Source: Brasilonema sp. CT11 (GTDB taxonomy: Bacteria > Cyanobacteriota > Cyanobacteriia > Cyanobacteriales > Nostocaceae). From it: a DNA stretch of 64,000 bases. The notes beneath the pieces are model-generated. The model was not told where the DNA came from. It worked only from the letters and a program-made list of their open reading frames with translations, and ran no database searches. Shown one piece after another: positions 36,485-46,429 of the stretch. How positions within the stretch are numbered: position 1 is the first letter of the stretch; the number at the start of each line of letters is the position of its first letter. The stretch lies in assembly GCF_017982655.1 (NCBI RefSeq), contig NZ_JABXYX010000015.1, positions 43,931 to 107,930 on the forward strand, written 5' to 3'. The translations under genes were made by a program, and so were the position numbers.

Positions 36485-38279
36485 TTTCTGGAAAAGTCTG
36501 TACCTTGCCGTCAGGACGAAAAATAGCTCTGATTTTTACTGATTGTCCATTTTTATTAGGAGAAACAAAAGGTTCACCAATCAGAGGCATCCCTGTACGA
36601 TCAACATAATCTCTTGCAGCTTTTCCCATCGGTAAAATTCGCTCAATTGTGCCATCAACACCCACAGACAAACTGTACTCAATGCTTTGTTTCAACCCAG
36701 AAGGCGGTTGCCAGCGTTTTTTCAGTGCGTCTCTAGCTTCAGATACTTGAGGTGTGTCAAACAACGTCGCTCGACGAGTTGTACTATTAGTAGCAACTTC
36801 TGTAGAAATATTAGCCCTGTTTGCGCGAGCTTGCCGCAATCTAGAAATTAATGCATCAGTACCACTTGGTGTAGATGTGCCTGGTTGTGAGGAAACTGGC
36901 TCACGGCTGGCACTTGTGCTGGACAAAGGTGAAGTTGCAAGTGATGAGGCTTGCCCGTCTTGGATTGCCTGTCCGTTGGGGAGATTTTTCCCAGGATCTG
37001 CTGCTGTTTGCGTAGCGTCTTTGGAGGAAGTACCCCGCAGGAGTGAGGCTCCTGTTGGGGTGCTGGAAGTGTTATTTGTGCTGGGCAAATTGTTAGGTGT
37101 CAAATTTTTTTGAGCCAATGTAGAAGGAAGCTCACTCTTCGACGTTAATGCTGTAGTGTTGGGCTGTAATTTGGGTTGAAGAGCTATTTCTTGTTTTGGT
37201 GCTGTGTTTTGTGGAAAGGTTGAGATGCTTGGAGTTTTTGTTGTTCCAGGTAGATTTGTTGTTCCAGATATGCTCAACGGATTTCCTAAAGGTGGTAGAG
37301 GTGCTTTGGCGACATTCCCAATACTAGGAGATGTTTGAGCAACAGAAGGGAATGTGGACTTTACAGATGTTTGAGGTGTAACAGGTACACTAGGCAATGT
37401 TTGAGCCATCGATGGAGAAGCTTTGGAATTGGGCACTCCTAAGGTAGATCCAAAGGGTGGGAGTGGCGGGGAAGATAAACTACTACTTGAGGGAGGGAGT
37501 GTAGGAACAGCAGTAGATGCGGACAAGTCCTGTGAAGGCGAGGTTTGTAGAGCAATCTTTTGTTCTGTCGAAGTTGGTTTTCTGGCTGTCTGCTGTTGTC
37601 TGACACGGTTAGCATACTGCCAAGTTACTGGTGCTAAACCCACAGCTATGACTAAAACTGCTGCAACAGGTGCCCAAGCGGGTATGCCACTCCTCCTTGT
37701 AGAACGAGGCGTGAGATTTGGTAGCGCCACGACATCAGCAGAATATTCATCCAAGGCTGTTGCTAAATCGAATAATTGCAGCAGACTCAGTTGAATAACC
37801 GAGCCAGATGCTGGATTTGCTAAAGAACCAAGAAACAAATTGTGAGTTAAGTGATCGCTAGGCTTGATTTTTATATCTGCATCGCTTGGGTGAGTAAAGG
37901 AGTTTCTCGTAGGAATTTTTTGTGAAGGGGGGTTGTAAAAATTTGTTTGTTCAGTCTGATCAGATACTACAGTTACGTCCTGTGTTCCTGAAAAGTTTGT
38001 ATCTGAGAAATTTGTCCAAAACCTTTCAGGAGACATTTCCAGGAATTCTTGGACGTAACCTGTCACTACTGCACACAAAGTCTCCAGTTGGTCGCTGTCG
38101 CCTCTAATTGCGATTCTCTTTTCCTCTGGCAATCGCGGATCATCAAAGCGAAGTTCAAACTGTAGCTGCTTGAGGACGGATTTACCCATCCACTGAGACA
38201 AAGCTGAACTCTGCGCTAAGACTTCTAGCGTGCAGGTGGGCGGTGTATACCGACGGATCACAGAATTTGATACAGGCAT
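36477..38279 (-). CDS. DUF4335 domain-containing protein
   Basis: The protein of about 600 residues starts at ATG 38279 (MPVSNSVIRRYTPPTCTLEV). The longer frame runs into a TTTTTGA repeat and is not used. Residues 1-190 are the DUF4335 domain. A single span near 215-232 (AWAPVAAVLVIAVGLAPVTW) is followed by a Ser/Thr/Pro/Gln-rich linker of about 230 residues. A C-terminal module follows (SIEYSLSVGVDGTIERILPMGKAARDYV) that looks like a small secreted or periplasmic domain. It follows the DUF3038 gene, with which it is regularly paired in cyanobacteria. Function unknown. Confidence 0.8.
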   Translation of the reverse strand: MPVSNSVIRRYTPPTCTLEVLAQSSALSQWMGKSVLKQLQFELRFDDPRLPEEKRIAIRGDSDQLETLCAVVTGYVQEFLEMSPERFWTNFSDTNFSGTQDVTVVSDQTEQTNFYNPPSQKIPTRNSFTHPSDADIKIKPSDHLTHNLFLGSLANPASGSVIQLSLLQLFDLATALDEYSADVVALPNLTPRSTRRSGIPAWAPVAAVLVIAVGLAPVTWQYANRVRQQQTARKPTSTEQKIALQTSPSQDLSASTAVPTLPPSSSSLSSPPLPPFGSTLGVPNSKASPSMAQTLPSVPVTPQTSVKSTFPSVAQTSPSIGNVAKAPLPPLGNPLSISGTTNLPGTTKTPSISTFPQNTAPKQEIALQPKLQPNTTALTSKSELPSTLAQKNLTPNNLPSTNNTSSTPTGASLLRGTSSKDATQTAADPGKNLPNGQAIQDGQASSLATSPLSSTSASREPVSSQPGTSTPSGTDALISRLRQARANRANISTEVATNSTTRRATLFDTPQVSEARDALKKRWQPPSGLKQSIEYSLSVGVDGTIERILPMGKAARDYVDRTGMPLIGEPFVSPNKNGQSVKIRAIFRPDGKVQTFPETE

Positions 38280-38304
38280 GGCAGGAACTGCGAGCAGGAT
38301 ATTT

Positions 38305-38345
38305 TTAATTTTTGATTTTTGATTTTTGATTTTTGATTTTTGATC
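38305..38345. repeat. (TTTTTGA)n heptamer repeat
   Basis: About five tandem copies of a 7-bp TTTTTGA unit lie just before the DUF4335 start. They belong to the short tandem repeat class seen elsewhere in the window. Confidence 0.8.
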
Positions 38346-38366
38346 ACAGAATCTCAAATCTCAAAT

Positions 38367-38972
38367 CTAGAATTTGGTTGAACGGTCGATAAGTGCTAGC
38401 CACAGACGGCGATGTCCACCAGGACCACTGTAAAAAAGTAAATCTATAAGCAGTTTTAGTGCCAGGTGGGTTAATTCATTAGTGGAGATTGTTGCATCTT
38501 CCTCCATCCGCTCTTGATAAGTGTTGCAGAAAGTATCAATATAATCTCCAAGTAAAGCAGCCTGATGAGGTTCGCGGTTGTCTTCCGCCATTTGTTCTAA
38601 AAGACCAACACCACGGCGAATTAATTCTTGGTGTTGTTTGGTAAGGTAACAAGTAATCAGAACAAGTGCCCTAGCTTCCTCCACATCTAGTTTTTTTCGT
38701 CCTCCTTGACCTTTACGTAGCGGATTTGATTGGCGCAGTCGCCATAGTGCTACACGGTCTGGCACTCTAGATTCTAAATTCAGACTAATTGCCGCTTGTA
38801 GCATTGCTTCGGAGCCAATGCCAGTCAATGTTTCTAAAGCTAACAGCACTAAGTCCAGCTGAGTTTTGATATTGTCCCAATGAACTGAGTTTGGGGCTGG
38901 AAGCTTTATTAAATCCTCCCACTGAGAAGTCGGAGCGGGTGAATCGGCGGCAGAGTGCATAACTTTTAGCAT
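38367..38972 (-). CDS. DUF3038 domain-containing protein
   Basis: The 201-residue helical protein carries the DUF3038 block WDNIKTQLDLVLLALETLTGIGSEAMLQAA and RVPDRVALWRLRQSNPLRKG. There is no signal peptide or span; it is cytosolic. The start is at 38972 or at Met5 (38960). It is upstream of the DUF4335 gene in the same direction, 87 bp apart, so the two are probably cotranscribed and may act together. No catalytic motif is recognised. Confidence 0.8.
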   Translation of the reverse strand: MLKVMHSAADSPAPTSQWEDLIKLPAPNSVHWDNIKTQLDLVLLALETLTGIGSEAMLQAAISLNLESRVPDRVALWRLRQSNPLRKGQGGRKKLDVEEARALVLITCYLTKQHQELIRRGVGLLEQMAEDNREPHQAALLGDYIDTFCNTYQERMEEDATISTNELTHLALKLLIDLLFYSGPGGHRRLWLALIDRSTKF

Positions 38973-39307
38973 AGGTGATCAGGCTAGTGAGGGCTGGTGC
39001 TGTTACCCATTTTGAAACCAGATCTTAAGGATTAAGGTTGGTTTCCAATCAGTATCAGCCGAAGCCGGGAGCTACAGCTTCTATTACTTTGGTGAACAGC
39101 AGAGGTGTTTGTCTTAACTCTATGATGAAAAACTGTTTTGAAAAAAGTTTAATCTTAATCAATTGTGCTTTATCTGTCAAACACAAATAACTTTTTTTAT
39201 TTTTTAGTAACAATGAACATTGGCATATAGATCATCCCTAGTATCCAATCGCTGTTCAAAATAGCCCAATTGTTCACTGCTGATTCTTTTAGTTATACTG
39301 TCTTTCA
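38973..39307. other. Gene-free region between mutS2 and DUF3038
   Basis: This stretch of about 335 bp is AT-rich and contains the DUF3038 promoter on the minus strand. Apart from the mutS2 terminator at its low-complexity end (39308 onward), nothing was recognised. Confidence 0.4.
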
Positions 39308-39342
39308 CAAGAAAAACCCGGATTTTTTCAAAAACCGAGTTT
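39308..39342 (-). terminator. Terminator of mutS2
   Basis: On the minus strand AAACTCGG and CCGGGTTT pair over eight positions with one G-T, followed by TTTTTCTT. It lies about 20 bp beyond the mutS2 stop. Confidence 0.65.
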
Positions 39343-39362
39343 CTCTGTTTGTGATTTTAGTT

Positions 39363-41843
39363 TTAACCTATGTAAGCAATGGTCACACCAGTACCGCCAT
39401 CAGCTTGTTCTGCTGCTTCATAACGGCTGACTCTTGGATGTTGCTTTAAGAAAGCGTGAACTCCTTGCCGTAGCTTACCCGTGCCATGTCCATGAATAAT
39501 CCATATTGGTCCTGTGGCTTCTGAAATTGCTTTGTCTAAAATGATTTCCGCATCCGGTACTCTACGCCCGCGTATATCTACCGTATTTTTAGACGTACGA
39601 ATTGCAGGAGTTTCTGGCAGGGTTGTGATTTTTGGCTCTGGTTTGCTCTTCGTCGCCTCCTTGACAACTGGTTCAACTTTTTGACCATCTAAAGATTCTA
39701 CGTCTTCTAGCTTCACCGTCATTTTCATGATTCCAAAGCGGACAGTCAACTGCCTATCCTCATCTGGGGCGGTTAAAACTTCGGCTGTTTGCCCGAGTTT
39801 GGGTATACGGATGCGATCGCCCACTTTGGGAACAAATCCCACTTTTGGTTTTGGAGGAGCTTCTGGTATAAATTTGGTTGCTATTTCACCTAAAGCTTTT
39901 GTTGCGCTTTGAGCATCTTGTCCTGTTGGTTTACCTTGCTGCAAGCGGCGAATCACTTGAGCTATTTCACCTTTTGCTTGGGTGATCGCCTGCTGGACTG
40001 CTACCTCCTGAGAGACACGCAAAGCACGCTCTCTTTCCTGCAATGCTGTGGCTTTTTCGGATACTTCTTTGTATAAACGTTCCGCTTGCTGCAACAAATC
40101 CTGTGCTTCTTCTGCTTTGGTTTCCTGACGGCGGCGTTGCGCTTCCAACCCAGCAATCACCTGATTGACTTCATCGGTTGCTCCTCCCAGTTGCGTTTTC
40201 GCACTTTCCACAACTTCTGATTTCAACCCCAAGCGACGGGCAATTGTTAAGGCGTTGGAACGTCCAGGTATTCCCCAAAGTAGACGGTAAGTTGGTGAAA
40301 GGGTACTTTCGTCAAATTCTACAGAAGCATTTTCAAATCGCTCATCTTCGTATTTCAGCGCTTTGAGTTCACCAAAGTGAGTGGTCGCAATTGTCAACAG
40401 AGCATGGTCTGCGAGATATTGTAGGAGCGATATTGCCAAAGCACTCCCTTCTACGGGGTCTGTTCCTGCACCCACTTCGTCAAGGAGGATTAAGGAAGAC
40501 GGGGGGACAGAAGAATCGGGGGATGGGATAGTTTTTTCTTCCCCTGCTTCCCGTGCTTCCCCTGCTTCCTGTGCTTCCTCTGCTTCCCCTGCTTGCTTGT
40601 CTTCGTCTAGCGCTGACAAAATCCGACTAATGCGGCGGATGTGACCAGAAAAAGTCGATAAACTTTGCTGGAGGGATTGTTCATCACCGATATCTGCCAG
40701 CACCTTATCAAACCACGGCAATTCCACTGGTTCCCGTGCAGGCACATATAAGCCGACTTTCGCCATCAATGCTGCCAAAGCTAGGGTTTTCAACGTCACA
40801 GTTTTTCCGCCAGTATTTGGTCCGGTAATTGTGACTACCCGAATTTGCGGCTGAACCAGCAAATCAACGGGAATTACGGAATGTCCTTGTTCCTGGTAAT
40901 GCTGCCACTCCAAAAGTGGATGACGTAACTTCCGTAAGGTAATGCTTTCGTTTTCGTCTAGGTTAATGAAGCGTGGGGGATTTGCTTTTAGCCACAAACT
41001 ATAACGCGCTTTTGCCAATGCCACGTCCAAGGTAGTTACAATTGCTAACAACTGTTCCAAATCTGGCTTGACAGCAGCGACTTGCTCCGTTAACGTACGA
41101 CGAATTGCTTCTTCTTCTATTTGCTCTCTTCTGAGCAACTGCCGCAACTGGTTTCCCATTGGGACGATAGAATTCGGTTCCACATACAACGTTGCGCCGC
41201 TGGTGGAAGTATCGTGGACAATGCCGGGTATGGCGTCTTTTTGAGGCGCTTTTACGGGAATAACAAAGCGATCGCCCCTTTGAGTAATGATTTGTTCTTG
41301 GACGGCATTCGCTTTTACCTGTAATATATTTTGCAGTTTTTGGGTGATTTGACTGCGTGATTGCCGTAAGGAAGTCCGAATTTCACCAAGTTTTTGGCTG
41401 GCACGATCAGTTACTTGACCCCTTTCGTCTATACATCTGTGAATTTCTTGTTCTAATTCTGGATAAGTCCGTAAATCGGTAATTAAATCATTGAGTACTG
41501 TTAAATCTGGGTGCTTGTCGATTACACGACGTACATTTCTGGTACCTGCAAGAGTAGTGGCGATCGCCAGCAATTCATCTCCCTGCAAAATTCCTTGCAG
41601 TTCGGCGCGTTCTAGGGAATCACCAATATCTTGGATTCCATCAAACGAAAGCCCCGTACCCAGGCGGTTTTCCAGTTCGTAAATTTCTTTTGTTTGTGCT
41701 AATAACTGCTCACTTTGGGATTGTGAGCCAGGAATTTGTAGATGGCGTGCAGCGATAGTCCCCAGCTTTGTTGCCGCGAAGGTAGACAAATGCTGGCACA
41801 GGCGTGACCATTCAAGTAATTCTAGAGTTTCAGATTGGATCAA
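39363..41843 (-). CDS. mutS2: MutS2 endonuclease with an in-frame repeat insertion
   Basis: The 826-residue protein has the MutS-like core and ATPase (Walker A ITGPNTGGKTVTLKT near 340; LILLDEVGAGTDPVEGSALA near 450) and a C-terminal Smr nuclease domain (VDIRGRRVPDAEIILD, IIHGHGTGKLRQGV, residues 755-826). It acts on branched or recombining DNA and has been linked to ribosome rescue in other bacteria. Residues about 414-447 (KQAGEAEEAQEAGEAREAGE and a Ser/Pro-rich tail) are not MutS2-like. They are encoded by a purine-rich tandem repeat and sit just before Walker B. The frame is kept, so function is probably kept. Confidence 0.93.
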   Translation of the reverse strand: MIQSETLELLEWSRLCQHLSTFAATKLGTIAARHLQIPGSQSQSEQLLAQTKEIYELENRLGTGLSFDGIQDIGDSLERAELQGILQGDELLAIATTLAGTRNVRRVIDKHPDLTVLNDLITDLRTYPELEQEIHRCIDERGQVTDRASQKLGEIRTSLRQSRSQITQKLQNILQVKANAVQEQIITQRGDRFVIPVKAPQKDAIPGIVHDTSTSGATLYVEPNSIVPMGNQLRQLLRREQIEEEAIRRTLTEQVAAVKPDLEQLLAIVTTLDVALAKARYSLWLKANPPRFINLDENESITLRKLRHPLLEWQHYQEQGHSVIPVDLLVQPQIRVVTITGPNTGGKTVTLKTLALAALMAKVGLYVPAREPVELPWFDKVLADIGDEQSLQQSLSTFSGHIRRISRILSALDEDKQAGEAEEAQEAGEAREAGEEKTIPSPDSSVPPSSLILLDEVGAGTDPVEGSALAISLLQYLADHALLTIATTHFGELKALKYEDERFENASVEFDESTLSPTYRLLWGIPGRSNALTIARRLGLKSEVVESAKTQLGGATDEVNQVIAGLEAQRRRQETKAEEAQDLLQQAERLYKEVSEKATALQERERALRVSQEVAVQQAITQAKGEIAQVIRRLQQGKPTGQDAQSATKALGEIATKFIPEAPPKPKVGFVPKVGDRIRIPKLGQTAEVLTAPDEDRQLTVRFGIMKMTVKLEDVESLDGQKVEPVVKEATKSKPEPKITTLPETPAIRTSKNTVDIRGRRVPDAEIILDKAISEATGPIWIIHGHGTGKLRQGVHAFLKQHPRVSRYEAAEQADGGTGVTIAYIG
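40501..40602 (-). repeat. Repeat-derived in-frame insertion in mutS2
   Basis: On the plus strand this is a run of GCTTCCCCT and GCTTCC(C/T)(G/C)T units of 9-bp period, the same kind of sequence as intergenic GCTTCCCCTGCT at 46420. On the coding strand it gives alternating Gly-Glu-Ala and Glu-Ala units. Confidence 0.75.
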
Positions 41844-41989
41844 GGACTGCTAATCTGACATGGGTTCTAAAATTATTGTAACAATTCTGTTCTCTAAGCG
41901 GCTTAACCTTTGCGGCTGAAGGGGTAATCCGTAAGCTTGGTTGTTGCAAGTTTTTCATCAATAACCATTCCTACATAAAAACTGATGAA

Positions 41990-42514
41990 CTAATCAACAC
42001 CGAGGGTACCCCGTAGTTGAGAGAGGTCTTCGGCTAGAACGGTAACTGCTGCTTTTAAGTTTTTTTTATCGGGTTCGGTGAGTTTGTCGTAGGTCACAAA
42101 GCCACCGTCAGAAGTTTTGTACTTTGATAAATCCTGATTCACCTTGGCAAAATTATCATCAACACACTTGAGTAATTCTGGGTTTGCTTTTTGGATCTGT
42201 GGACGTAACAGCTCGACTATCTTTTTTTGAGAGCCTTCGACGTTAGAGTTAAAATCCCATAAATCAGTATGGCTGTAGCGGTCTTCTTCTCCGGAAACCT
42301 TGGTTTTAGCAACTTCTTCGACGAGGGCTGTAGCACCACCAACCATATTCTTAGGCTCAATAGTCAGTTTGGCGATGCGCTTTTGTAACTCCAGGGAATC
42401 TTTTCTCAACTTTTCGGCGATCAGCTTCATGTCCTTGGTGGTTTTGTCCTGGAAGAGTGCCTTTTCTAAACGATAAAACCTACGAGTCCATGTGTGGGAA
42501 GAGTTTGACTGGCA
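41990..42514 (-). pseudogene. EfeO/imelysin (M75) fragment, 5' end missing
   Basis: From ATG 42430 the frame encodes 146 residues that match the C-terminal part of EfeO-type imelysin proteins: LIAEKLRKDSLELQKRI, GGATALVEEVA, EERYSHTDLWDFNSNVEGSQ. The same frame is open back to 42515 and still reads family sequence there (TRRFYRLEKALFQDKTT), then ends at a TGA. The N-terminal half of the domain and any signal peptide are absent, so this is a truncated gene. EfeO helps ferrous iron uptake; no efeU or efeB is nearby. Confidence 0.7.
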
Positions 42515-42705
42515 TCAAATACGTCAGTATAAATATTTGCTTAATACTTGATTGACTGGATAAAATATTTGACAGACGATTGCAACTGTGTTTATCTCTC
42601 TTCGTCTGCGTTCTCTATTGCTTAGTGCGGTTTCATCCAAAAAACCCCTGCAAATCCCCCCATAATTTTGATACCCTATCTAAAACAGATTTGGGAGCAT
42701 CAAGC

Positions 42706-43869
42706 GTGGATATTCAAATTGGGCGGGGAAAAACAGCTCGCAGGGCCTACGGTATAGATGAAATTGCTCTCGCCCCCGGTAATGGAACACTCGATCCAAG
42801 TTTGGCAGACACTCAGTGGCGTATCGGCAATATTGAGCGCAAAATCCCAATTATTGCCAGTGCGATGGATAGCGTAGTAGATGTGCGTATGGCTGTGCTT
42901 TTGTCACAGTTAGGAGCATTGGGTGTTTTGAACTTAGAAGGAATTTACACTCGCTATGCAAATCCAGAGCCAATTTTAGACCGTATTGCCTCTGTCGGGA
43001 AAGAAGAATTTGTTCCCTTGATGCAAGAACTTTATGCTGAACCGATAAAAGCAGAATTAATTGAACAACGAATCAGAGAAATTAAACAACAAGGTGGTAT
43101 AGCCGCCGTGAGTGCGACTCCGGTAGGAGCAAGCAAATTTGGTTCTGTAGTGGCAAAAGCTGGTGCTGATTTATTCTTTATACAAGCAACAGTGGTTTCT
43201 ACTGCACACCTTTCTCCAGAATCTGTTGTACCACTCGATTTGGCAAAATTTTGTCAAGAAATGCCAATACCAGTGATATTGGGAAATTGCGTGACTTATG
43301 AGGTGACTCTGAATTTGCTCAAAGCAGGCGCAGCAGCCGTACTGGTAGGAATTGGTCCTGGTGCAGCGTGTACCTCTCGTGGTGTGCTGGGTGTAGGTGT
43401 ACCACAAGCAACGGCGATCGCCGACTGTGCCGCCGCACGGGATGATTATTACCAAGAAACTGGCAAATACATTCCAGTGATTGCTGATGGCGGTTTAATC
43501 ACGGGTGGCGACATCTGTAAGTGCATTGCTTGTGGTGCAGATGGAGTGATGATTGGTTCTCCCTTTGCCAGAGCTGCTGAAGCTCCCGGACGCGGATATC
43601 ATTGGGGGATGGCAACTCCCAGTCCAGTCTTGCCACGTGGTACGCGCATTCGTGTCAGCACGACTGGTACCCTAGAGCAAATCCTCACTGGACCAGCACA
43701 ACTTGATGATGGCACTCATAATCTTTTGGGAGCCTTGAAAACAAGTATGGGCACTTTGGGGGCAAAAAATATTAAAGAAATGCAACAAGTGGAAGTTGTG
43801 ATTGCTCCTTCTTTGTTAACCGAAGGTAAAGTTTATCAAAAAGCACAGCAATTAGGTATGGGTAAATGA
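42706..43869 (+). CDS. guaB3: GuaB3-family IMP dehydrogenase-related protein
   Basis: The 387-residue protein starts at GTG 42706 ([22 protein letters not shown]), preceded by GGGAG; no ATG stands near the family start. It has the IMPDH/GMPR barrel with the catalytic cysteine loop [15 protein letters not shown] and the phosphate-binding loop [29 protein letters not shown]. It has no CBS domains, which places it in the GuaB3 subgroup of cyanobacteria and actinobacteria. It probably acts in guanine nucleotide synthesis or control. Confidence 0.92.
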   Translation: MDIQIGRGKTARRAYGIDEIALAPGNGTLDPSLADTQWRIGNIERKIPIIASAMDSVVDVRMAVLLSQLGALGVLNLEGIYTRYANPEPILDRIASVGKEEFVPLMQELYAEPIKAELIEQRIREIKQQGGIAAVSATPVGASKFGSVVAKAGADLFFIQATVVSTAHLSPESVVPLDLAKFCQEMPIPVILGNCVTYEVTLNLLKAGAAAVLVGIGPGAACTSRGVLGVGVPQATAIADCAAARDDYYQETGKYIPVIADGGLITGGDICKCIACGADGVMIGSPFARAAEAPGRGYHWGMATPSPVLPRGTRIRVSTTGTLEQILTGPAQLDDGTHNLLGALKTSMGTLGAKNIKEMQQVEVVIAPSLLTEGKVYQKAQQLGMGK

Positions 43870-44323
43870 AGGGGTATAGGGGTATAGGGGTGTAAGGGTG
43901 TAGGTGTTCAAACCCGTGATCCCCTACACCGTTCGGACGTTCGGCGAAGCTTCGACGCCGCTCAGCTTCCGCTCAGTCGAGCCGCTGAGCGCTCACCTTG
44001 GCGTTGCTCTTACCCCCTTACACCGTTCCACAACTGCTGGTGGGTCTGGTTGCGTAAGTCCTGCATTAATAACTCACAAATCAAGCGGCTGTAATAGTCA
44101 AACGGAGTGATACTATTACAGCTGGGGGATAAGTTAATGAAATTTTTCTCGACTCTTAAACTCTTACTGGAAAAATCGCATATGTCGCCTAGAATAGAGA
44201 TAGCGGAGACGCATGTTTCCGTTCACTCCTCACACCACACTCCGCCCGGACATGCTTCGGGCGGTTCCTTAATAATTAAATTATTTTTGAATAAGTTCAA
44301 AATCCATATGCAAAAGTCTGTGT
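43870..44323. other. Gene-free repeat region before trxA
   Basis: It starts with GGGGTATA and GGGTGTA heptamers (43870-43903). GC-rich palindromic repeats follow (about 43925-44005), then a solo MITE end TGCGTAAGTCCTG (44051-44063). A perfect 11-bp inverted pair GCTGTAATAGT/ACTATTACAGC lies at 44088-44098 and 44112-44122, and an AT-rich tail holding the trxA promoter follows. No gene is seen. Confidence 0.5.
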
Positions 44324-44347
44324 ACCACTGCTAAGCAGTGGTTTTTG
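44324..44347 (+). terminator. Rho-independent terminator-like hairpin upstream of trxA
   Basis: ACCACTGC and GCAGTGGT pair perfectly around TAA, followed by TTTT. It stands 56 bp before trxA, with no gene just upstream, so it may end a short transcript or act as a leader hairpin. Confidence 0.6.
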
Positions 44348-44402
44348 CTATGGTAGAATTTTCAGCAAAGTCTAACATATTAATAGGCGAAGGTTTATAG
44401 GC

Positions 44403-44726
44403 ATGTCAGAAGGCGATCAAGTTACAGACTCTACCTTTAAACAGGAAGTACTCGATAGCGCAATTCCTGTTTTAGTTGACTTTTGGGCACCCTGGTGCGG
44501 ACCTTGCCGGATGGTTGGCCCTGTTGTTGATGAAATTGCTATCCAGTACAAAGACCAAGTTAAGGTAGTGAAACTTAACACCGATGAAAATCCGAATGTT
44601 GCCAGCCAGTATGGCATTCGCAGCATTCCCACATTAATGATTTTTAAAGGTGGGCAAAAAGTTGATATGGTGGTCGGTGCTGTACCGAAAACTACACTAT
44701 CTAACACTTTGGAAAAATATCTTTGA
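44403..44726 (+). CDS. trxA: Thioredoxin
   Basis: The 107-residue thioredoxin reduces disulfides in target proteins. The active site is Trp31-Cys32-Gly33-Pro34-Cys35 in [10 protein letters not shown]. The cis-proline block [11 protein letters not shown] and the ending EKYL are standard. Length is that of m-type thioredoxins. The ATG is preceded by AGGCGAAGGTTTATAGGC. It is monocistronic. Confidence 0.96.
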   Translation: MSEGDQVTDSTFKQEVLDSAIPVLVDFWAPWCGPCRMVGPVVDEIAIQYKDQVKVVKLNTDENPNVASQYGIRSIPTLMIFKGGQKVDMVVGAVPKTTLSNTLEKYL

Positions 44727-45268
44727 ACACAACCGCCGGAAAACTGCTACAGAGTATTTGATTTCAAACAGCTTAAAGTAAAGATTTGTAAACAGTGGAG
44801 GGGCGACAATCGCCTCTCCATAAATTTATGAACTTTTTGGTTTAGCCAATATTTGGCGAGTTTGTTTGTTGTCAGCAGTTATTTATAAAATAAATGTTAA
44901 ATTATTCTAGGGATGTACTTTGCTGCGTCTGTTGCAAATACAACCGCATATCGAACCGTTTGCTCTCATCAAGATAAGACTTCGTGTCAGTTGCAGGGTA
45001 AGGAGGAAAGAATATAAAAAACCTTTCCCTTTTAACCTTTCCCCTTTCCCCAAGAAGTGCAAAACTAACTTTTGCAATCTTGTTTATAGGTTGGCGACGA
45101 TAGCTGTCAACAGCGCCTTGGATTATCTTTAACCAAAGGTGCTGTTTGTAGTCAAAAAATACCTAAAAGTCAATAGTCAAAAAACTTTAGACCTTGGACT
45201 CCAGGTAACAATTTATCATTCCACATTAAATTTAGATACAATGTAATGCCATTTTGGCAGCAGTTCTC
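44727..45268. other. Gene-free region
   Basis: This 542-bp AT-rich stretch lies between trxA and the LOG-family gene. It contains a direct AAAGTCAATAGTCAAAAAAC run near 45168 and short pyrimidine-rich repeats near 45030-45050, but no convincing open frame, RNA or operator. Confidence 0.4.
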
Positions 45269-46348
45269 ATGACCTCATCTGCGTCGTTTGACACATTAGA
45301 GTCTCTTCAAGCCGATATCGCTAAATTATTTGAAGACTTACCGATGTCAAAGCATCGGCAGTATATTATCCAGGCACTAGCTACTATAGTGCGTCTGGCT
45401 CACAAGAGTGAAGAAATTGAGCGCCTCGATTGGAAAATATTGTCATCTTCTTTAACAGATATGGAGCGCGGTTTCCAGCTGTTTTATGCTTACCGACATG
45501 TTCGCAAAGTCGCTATTTTTGGTTCGGCTCGCTTATCACCAGAAACACCAGAATATCGTATGGCGTATGAATTTGCTCGCGATGTCTGTCGATTAGGATT
45601 TATGGTGATGACAGGTGGCGGTGGCGGAATTATGCAAGCAGGTAACGAAGGTGCTGGACGGGAAAATTCTTTTGGCTTAAACATTCAGCTGCCCTTTGAG
45701 CAACAGGCAAACCCGATTATTGAGGGAGATCCTAAGCTGATTCACTTTAAATATTTCTTCACGCGGAAGCTGTTTCTCCTCAAGGAGAGTGATGCCATAG
45801 CTTTGTTTCCAGGTGGTTTTGGCACTCAAGACGAAGCTTTTGAGTGCATGACTTTAAGCCAGACAGGTAAGTTTGGTCCAGTACCTTTGGTATTAATTGA
45901 CCACCCTGGTGGCGATTATTGGCGATCCTGGAGCGAATATATTGACAAACAACTAGTGCAAAAAGGTCTGGTTAGTCCTGATGACCCAAGTCTTTACACG
46001 GTGACAGACAACTTGGATGTCGCTTGCAATGCTATTACCAGTTTTTACCAAGTTTATCACTCTAGCCGCTACGTGGGCGATCGCCTCTTGGTTATCCGTC
46101 TCAAAGCAGAGTTATCGGATGCTGAGGTAGAACAACTCAACACTGATTTCAGCGACATTCTTGTCACAGGACGCATTGAAAAAAGTCAGGCTTTACCGCA
46201 AGAGGCTCAAGATGAGACGTTTGAGCTACCGCGTCTGGTTTTGTACTTTAATCAAAGAGATTTAGGGCGGTTGTACCAGCTGATCGCAGTGATTAACCGC
46301 ATGGGGACTCCTTCAGCAGAAGAAAAGGCGCATCCAGAAAGGAAGTAG
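45269..46348 (+). CDS. LOG-family protein (TIGR00730 / lysine-decarboxylase-like fold)
   Basis: The 359-residue protein starts at ATG 45269 (MTSSASFDTLES). It has the Rossmann-like LOG core: FGSARLSPETPEY, MTGGGGGIMQAGNEGA and PGGFGTQDEAFE, the last two being the nucleotide-binding and catalytic PGGxGT motifs of cytokinin-activating phosphoribohydrolases. It is longer than typical LOG proteins, with an N-terminal helical part of about 75 residues and a C-terminal part of about 85. Members hydrolyse nucleoside monophosphates; the true substrate here is not known. Confidence 0.85.
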   Translation: MTSSASFDTLESLQADIAKLFEDLPMSKHRQYIIQALATIVRLAHKSEEIERLDWKILSSSLTDMERGFQLFYAYRHVRKVAIFGSARLSPETPEYRMAYEFARDVCRLGFMVMTGGGGGIMQAGNEGAGRENSFGLNIQLPFEQQANPIIEGDPKLIHFKYFFTRKLFLLKESDAIALFPGGFGTQDEAFECMTLSQTGKFGPVPLVLIDHPGGDYWRSWSEYIDKQLVQKGLVSPDDPSLYTVTDNLDVACNAITSFYQVYHSSRYVGDRLLVIRLKAELSDAEVEQLNTDFSDILVTGRIEKSQALPQEAQDETFELPRLVLYFNQRDLGRLYQLIAVINRMGTPSAEEKAHPERK

Positions 46349-46429
46349 GGGGTTTGGATAATATCAAGTTTCGTACATAGCGGGTGCTCATTAAGCATTG
46401 AAGAAAGCACTTCTGTTGCTTCCCCTGCT

